DNA of 21,722 nucleotides from Mesotaenium endlicherianum (taxonomy: Eukaryota > Streptophyta > Zygnematophyceae > Zygnematales > Mesotaeniaceae): contig WELA01009243.1 of the NCBI GenBank assembly GCA_009602735.1, positions 329,015-350,736 on the forward strand, written 5' to 3'. The notes under the pieces are model-generated. The model saw only the letters and a program-made list of their open reading frames with translations. It had not been told where the DNA came from and made no database searches. A program made the translations under genes and the position numbers. Shown piece after piece: positions 19,328 to 21,722 of this stretch (position 1 is the first letter of the stretch; the number at the start of each line of letters is the position of its first letter).

Positions 19328-21361
19328 ATGGCAGGTAACAATAATAATATGCATATGAACAGACGTGGATTACTTTCCTGAGAGCACAGGCAGCTGGCAT
19401 TAATGGAATATCCAGCATAGTGTTAACCTGTTGATTCTGTGAGATCCCAGTGTGTCCAGGGGCAAGTTGACTAGCTCAAGTAAAATTTAGTTGCAGATAA
19501 CCACGAAGACTATATCGCTCTTTCCCCCCCCAAGCAAGAGAGGCACATACACGATGTAACTGTTGGTGATGTTCTGTGTCACAGGAATTTATAAGCATAT
19601 GAGTACTGTGAGGTTGAACATGTCTGTTCAGAAAATTCGCGTTGCTTGCTTTGAATTCCTCTAATATAAACTGTCAATCATACATAGTCTTGAATTATCA
19701 GGACACATGAGCTGTAGCAGGCATATCCTTTGTATGTTGGGGGGCCTGTGTCAGGTGAGCGTGGAGTATGGCACATGATATGTGCAGTTTCTTAGGACCC
19801 TTTTGAGAGTAGGGTTTTGGACCTTGAGCGCGACCTATGTTCTTGTTACTTGCTCTTGGTGGGAGCAAGCGGTCCGTTGGGTATACGTGTTTGGTCATGA
19901 CTGCATGGTTTCCATATCTCATACTTTGTCCCTTTTACATTCTCACGCGCAGCGCCGCCAAAGCCTTGGGAAGTTGCCAAGTCAGCAAATGGAGGCAGCT
20001 CGGGGCCTTCTCCCTTCGCCCCGTCGTCTGCCGCAGCGAGCACAGCTGAAGTGGTGGCAGCAGCTGGAACAATAAACACAGATACAAGTAGAGATGGACA
20101 GACAGATGCCTCTGGGAGGCCCATGCCAGCTAGACCTTGGGAATCTACAGGCACAGGTAAGGCTTTAATTGTCTGGACCCTGATTGGACCCTTATTGAAC
20201 CCCAAATGGACCCAATCGGATCTTAATCGGACCCAATCAGGCCCTTGTCGGACCCCAAATCAACCCAAATGGACTCAAGGCTAGTTACTTAGCGTCCTCA
20301 CTATATGTTCAGGATGAAGGTTCCATGGAAGCCTGGTGACAGCACAATCGTCTCGCATGCTTATATCGCCCGAGATTAGCAAGATAGTGCAGAGTCTTCT
20401 GCTCCCGTCAAAATCGACGAATCTCTTGTTAACGGGGCGGATGGGGGTTCTAGAACCATGTGAAGGCAACGGCAGCATCAGGGGCATGATTGGATTTGGA
20501 GTAGTGTATGCGGCCAAAAGCCAAAAGCGGCTCTTTCAGCAATTTCAGCAAAGTCAGTATGGTGTGCACATAGGAGCACTGGCCACACATTAGGGTTCTT
20601 GCTTCACGTGTTTTGTGTAGTGACGAGGGGAGCTTCGGGCTGTTAGGTCATTGGCCGATCACGAGAATCACGCGCTATAGTGGTGTCCAGACCCCTCTTG
20701 AGGAATTTAGGGTTTGCCATCCCATGTGATGCGAACAAGAGAGGATCAGAACCGTGCGAGACTGAGTATGGGCCAAGTGCCCCCCTTAGGATGAAGCGTC
20801 TTGCGAGTGATAGACAGCTGGCAGCGGCCCCGGTGGCCTGGACCCAAATGGAAGATGGAGCGACCCTTGACACTTGGCTGCGGCTTACTGGCTCCTTGTG
20901 CTCTCTCTCTCTCTCTCTTCTCCTCTCGTGCAGGTTACAACTCGGCCGCCGGTGCGTACAACCGGACTGGGCTGGGGGTGGGTGGAATGAGCACTGGTTA
21001 TGGAGGGCTAGGAGGCGTGGGGTCTTACGGTAGCTCCTACGGGGGGGGCATGAGTAGGTATGGGACGGGCATGATGGGGGGTGGCTATGGCTCCAGTTAT
21101 GGCTCCAGCTATGGCTCCAGCTATGGCGGCGGGTACGGTGGCTATGGTGGTGCTGGCAGCATGTATAACAGGTATGGGTCAGGTATGGGCGGTATGGGCG
21201 GGGGCTATGGCATGGGCGGCATGGGCGGCGGCTATGGCATGGGCGGCATGGGCGGCATGGGCGGTGGCATGGGAGGCCCCTACGGGCCTGGGGATCCAAA
21301 CGATCCCAACAATCTGCCCCCGCCTGAAGCTCCCACCTTCTGGATGAACATGCTGCGAGGG
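19328..21361 (+). CDS. PEX13: Peroxin 13 (PEX13), 5' part of the gene, 3 exons
   Basis: PEX13 is the peroxisomal membrane docking and pore protein for PEX5/PEX7 cargo receptors. Coding exons are 19328-19334 (ATG GCA G), 19953-20156 and 20934-21361. Phases agree throughout (1, 1, 0), giving 213 codons. The N-terminus reads MAAPPKPWEVAK, like the start of plant PEX13, and a second RPMPARPWE motif matches the conserved plant pattern. Exon 3 encodes a long Tyr/Gly/Met-rich region (repeats of YGSS, YGGGYGGYGG, GGMGGGYGM) and then PPPEAPTFWMNMLRG, the start of the conserved membrane region. Plant PEX13 is near 300 residues, so about 90 residues should follow beyond the window. The donor GTAAGC at 21362 supports the exon end. 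The 7-nt first coding exon is inference from phase and sequence fit; exons 2 and 3 are secure. Confidence 0.9.
20173..20281. repeat. Degenerate GGACCC/CCCAAAT short tandem repeat in PEX13 intron 2
   Basis: About nine imperfect units of 10-13 bp built around (T/C)GGACCC followed by AAAT, AATC or TTATT begin just inside the donor of the intron 20157-20933. No coding role; the PEX13 frame continues only at 20934. Confidence 0.75.
20901..20919. repeat. (CT)n microsatellite forming the acceptor pyrimidine tract of PEX13 intron 2
   Basis: About nine CT dinucleotides followed by TTCTCCTCTCGTGCAG place the repeat directly in the polypyrimidine tract of the acceptor at 20932-20933. Confidence 0.85.
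21086..21121 (+). repeat. 12-bp coding repeat (Tyr-Gly-Ser-Ser) in PEX13 exon 3
   Basis: Three near-identical TATGGCTCCAG(C/T) units encode YGSS three times. Further downstream (about 21185-21280) GGCATGGGC-type units encode repeated Gly-Met-Gly. Both lie in the Tyr/Gly-rich region. Confidence 0.9.
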
Positions 21362-21722
21362 GTAAGCCCCTCACCTCATCCTGCTGCTGCTGCTGCTGCT
21401 GCTCGCATCCGCCACCCCCCTTTTGTCACCAGATGTAATTGGATCTCCTCCTCCTCCTCCTCCTCCTCCTGGCAACACTGCCATCGCCGGCACAGCAAGC
21501 ATCTTGTGCTGCTGCTGCTGCTCCTCCTGTGTACTTGCTGTCTTCTTGGTGTGGCATTTACACGGCAGCGCGATGAGTGATTCCTTCACGCACGTCTTAC
21601 CTCTCGCTTTGGTACTCTTTTTGTAGCGGGCGGGTGGTACGTTGTGAGCTTTAAGGGCCACGCATGTTTAGCGCACTGCTCTCCGACGTCCACCCTTCGT
21701 CGCCCCTTCCACCTCCCCCCCC
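21362..21722 (+). other. Start of PEX13 intron 3 with triplet microsatellites
   Basis: Begins GTAAGC. Contains CTG repeats (21381-21403), CTC repeats (21445-21470) and a second CTG/CTC run (21509-21527). No sequence resembling the rest of the PEX13 membrane region is seen, so the next exon lies beyond the window. Confidence 0.65.

Noticed and set aside
19711..19754. Alternative PEX13 first exon ending at CAG|GTGAGC (19754/19755)
   Set aside because: Its ATG frames end in phase 0, which does not fit the phase-1 start of the exon at 19953, and the peptide does not resemble a PEX13 N-terminus.
21600..21660. Possible next PEX13 exon after TTTTTGTAG at about 21626
   Set aside because: The frames downstream show no similarity to the PEX13 membrane region and meet stops quickly.

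Overview
This is nuclear DNA of a plant-lineage eukaryote, most likely a streptophyte (charophyte-type) green alga. The evidence is three multi-exon GT-AG genes, a plant-type PEX13 with a Tyr/Gly-rich region and no visible SH3, a plastid-transit-like N-terminus, Arabidopsis-type CCCTAAA telomere repeats inside the sequence, and a chromodomain-bearing Ty3/gypsy retrotransposon primed by initiator Met-tRNA. A eukaryotic elongation factor 3 (eEF3) gene beside these points to an alga rather than a flowering plant. The organism call is inference; single N bases at 1742 and 10673 mark a draft assembly.

Layout. 1-2973 (+): the last five exons of an eEF3-type ABC-F ATPase, GC-rich, with pyrimidine-rich, microsatellite-laden introns. 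2974-5049: 3' flank and intergenic DNA, changing sharply from GC-rich to AT-rich near 3630. 5050-7668 (+): a complete three-exon gene for a 181-residue, probably plastid-targeted protein that I do not recognise. 7669-9047: AT-rich intergenic DNA holding a short interstitial telomere tract split by a perfect palindrome. 9053-9556 (+): a solo LTR with its own 5-bp target duplication. 9753-16434 (-): a complete 6.7-kb chromovirus of the same LTR family, with TG..CA ends, AGACA target duplication, PBS, gag, pol (protease, RT, RNase H, integrase), chromodomain and PPT. 16435-19327: intergenic DNA with two arrays of a ~24-bp minisatellite organised as ~100-bp tetramers. 19328-21722 (+): the 5' part of PEX13, with a 7-nt first coding exon, two further exons, and the start of an intron that runs off the window.

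The three host genes are unrelated in function: translation elongation, a plastid protein, and peroxisomal import. All lie on the + strand as separate units. The retrotransposon is the most informative object. Its LTRs differ at only about five positions, so it is young. Gag and pol overlap in the -1 frame, with a textbook A AAA AAC slippery heptamer followed by a perfect 7-bp stem, which strongly suggests programmed -1 frameshifting. The copy also carries probable disabling changes: protease DSG read as DSE, an RT glycine changed to Asp, and an in-frame TGA before the chromodomain. It sits 196 bp from an inverted solo LTR of its own family, so read-through RNA could fold into a ~500-bp hairpin. 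I found no evidence of a wholly new multi-gene system.
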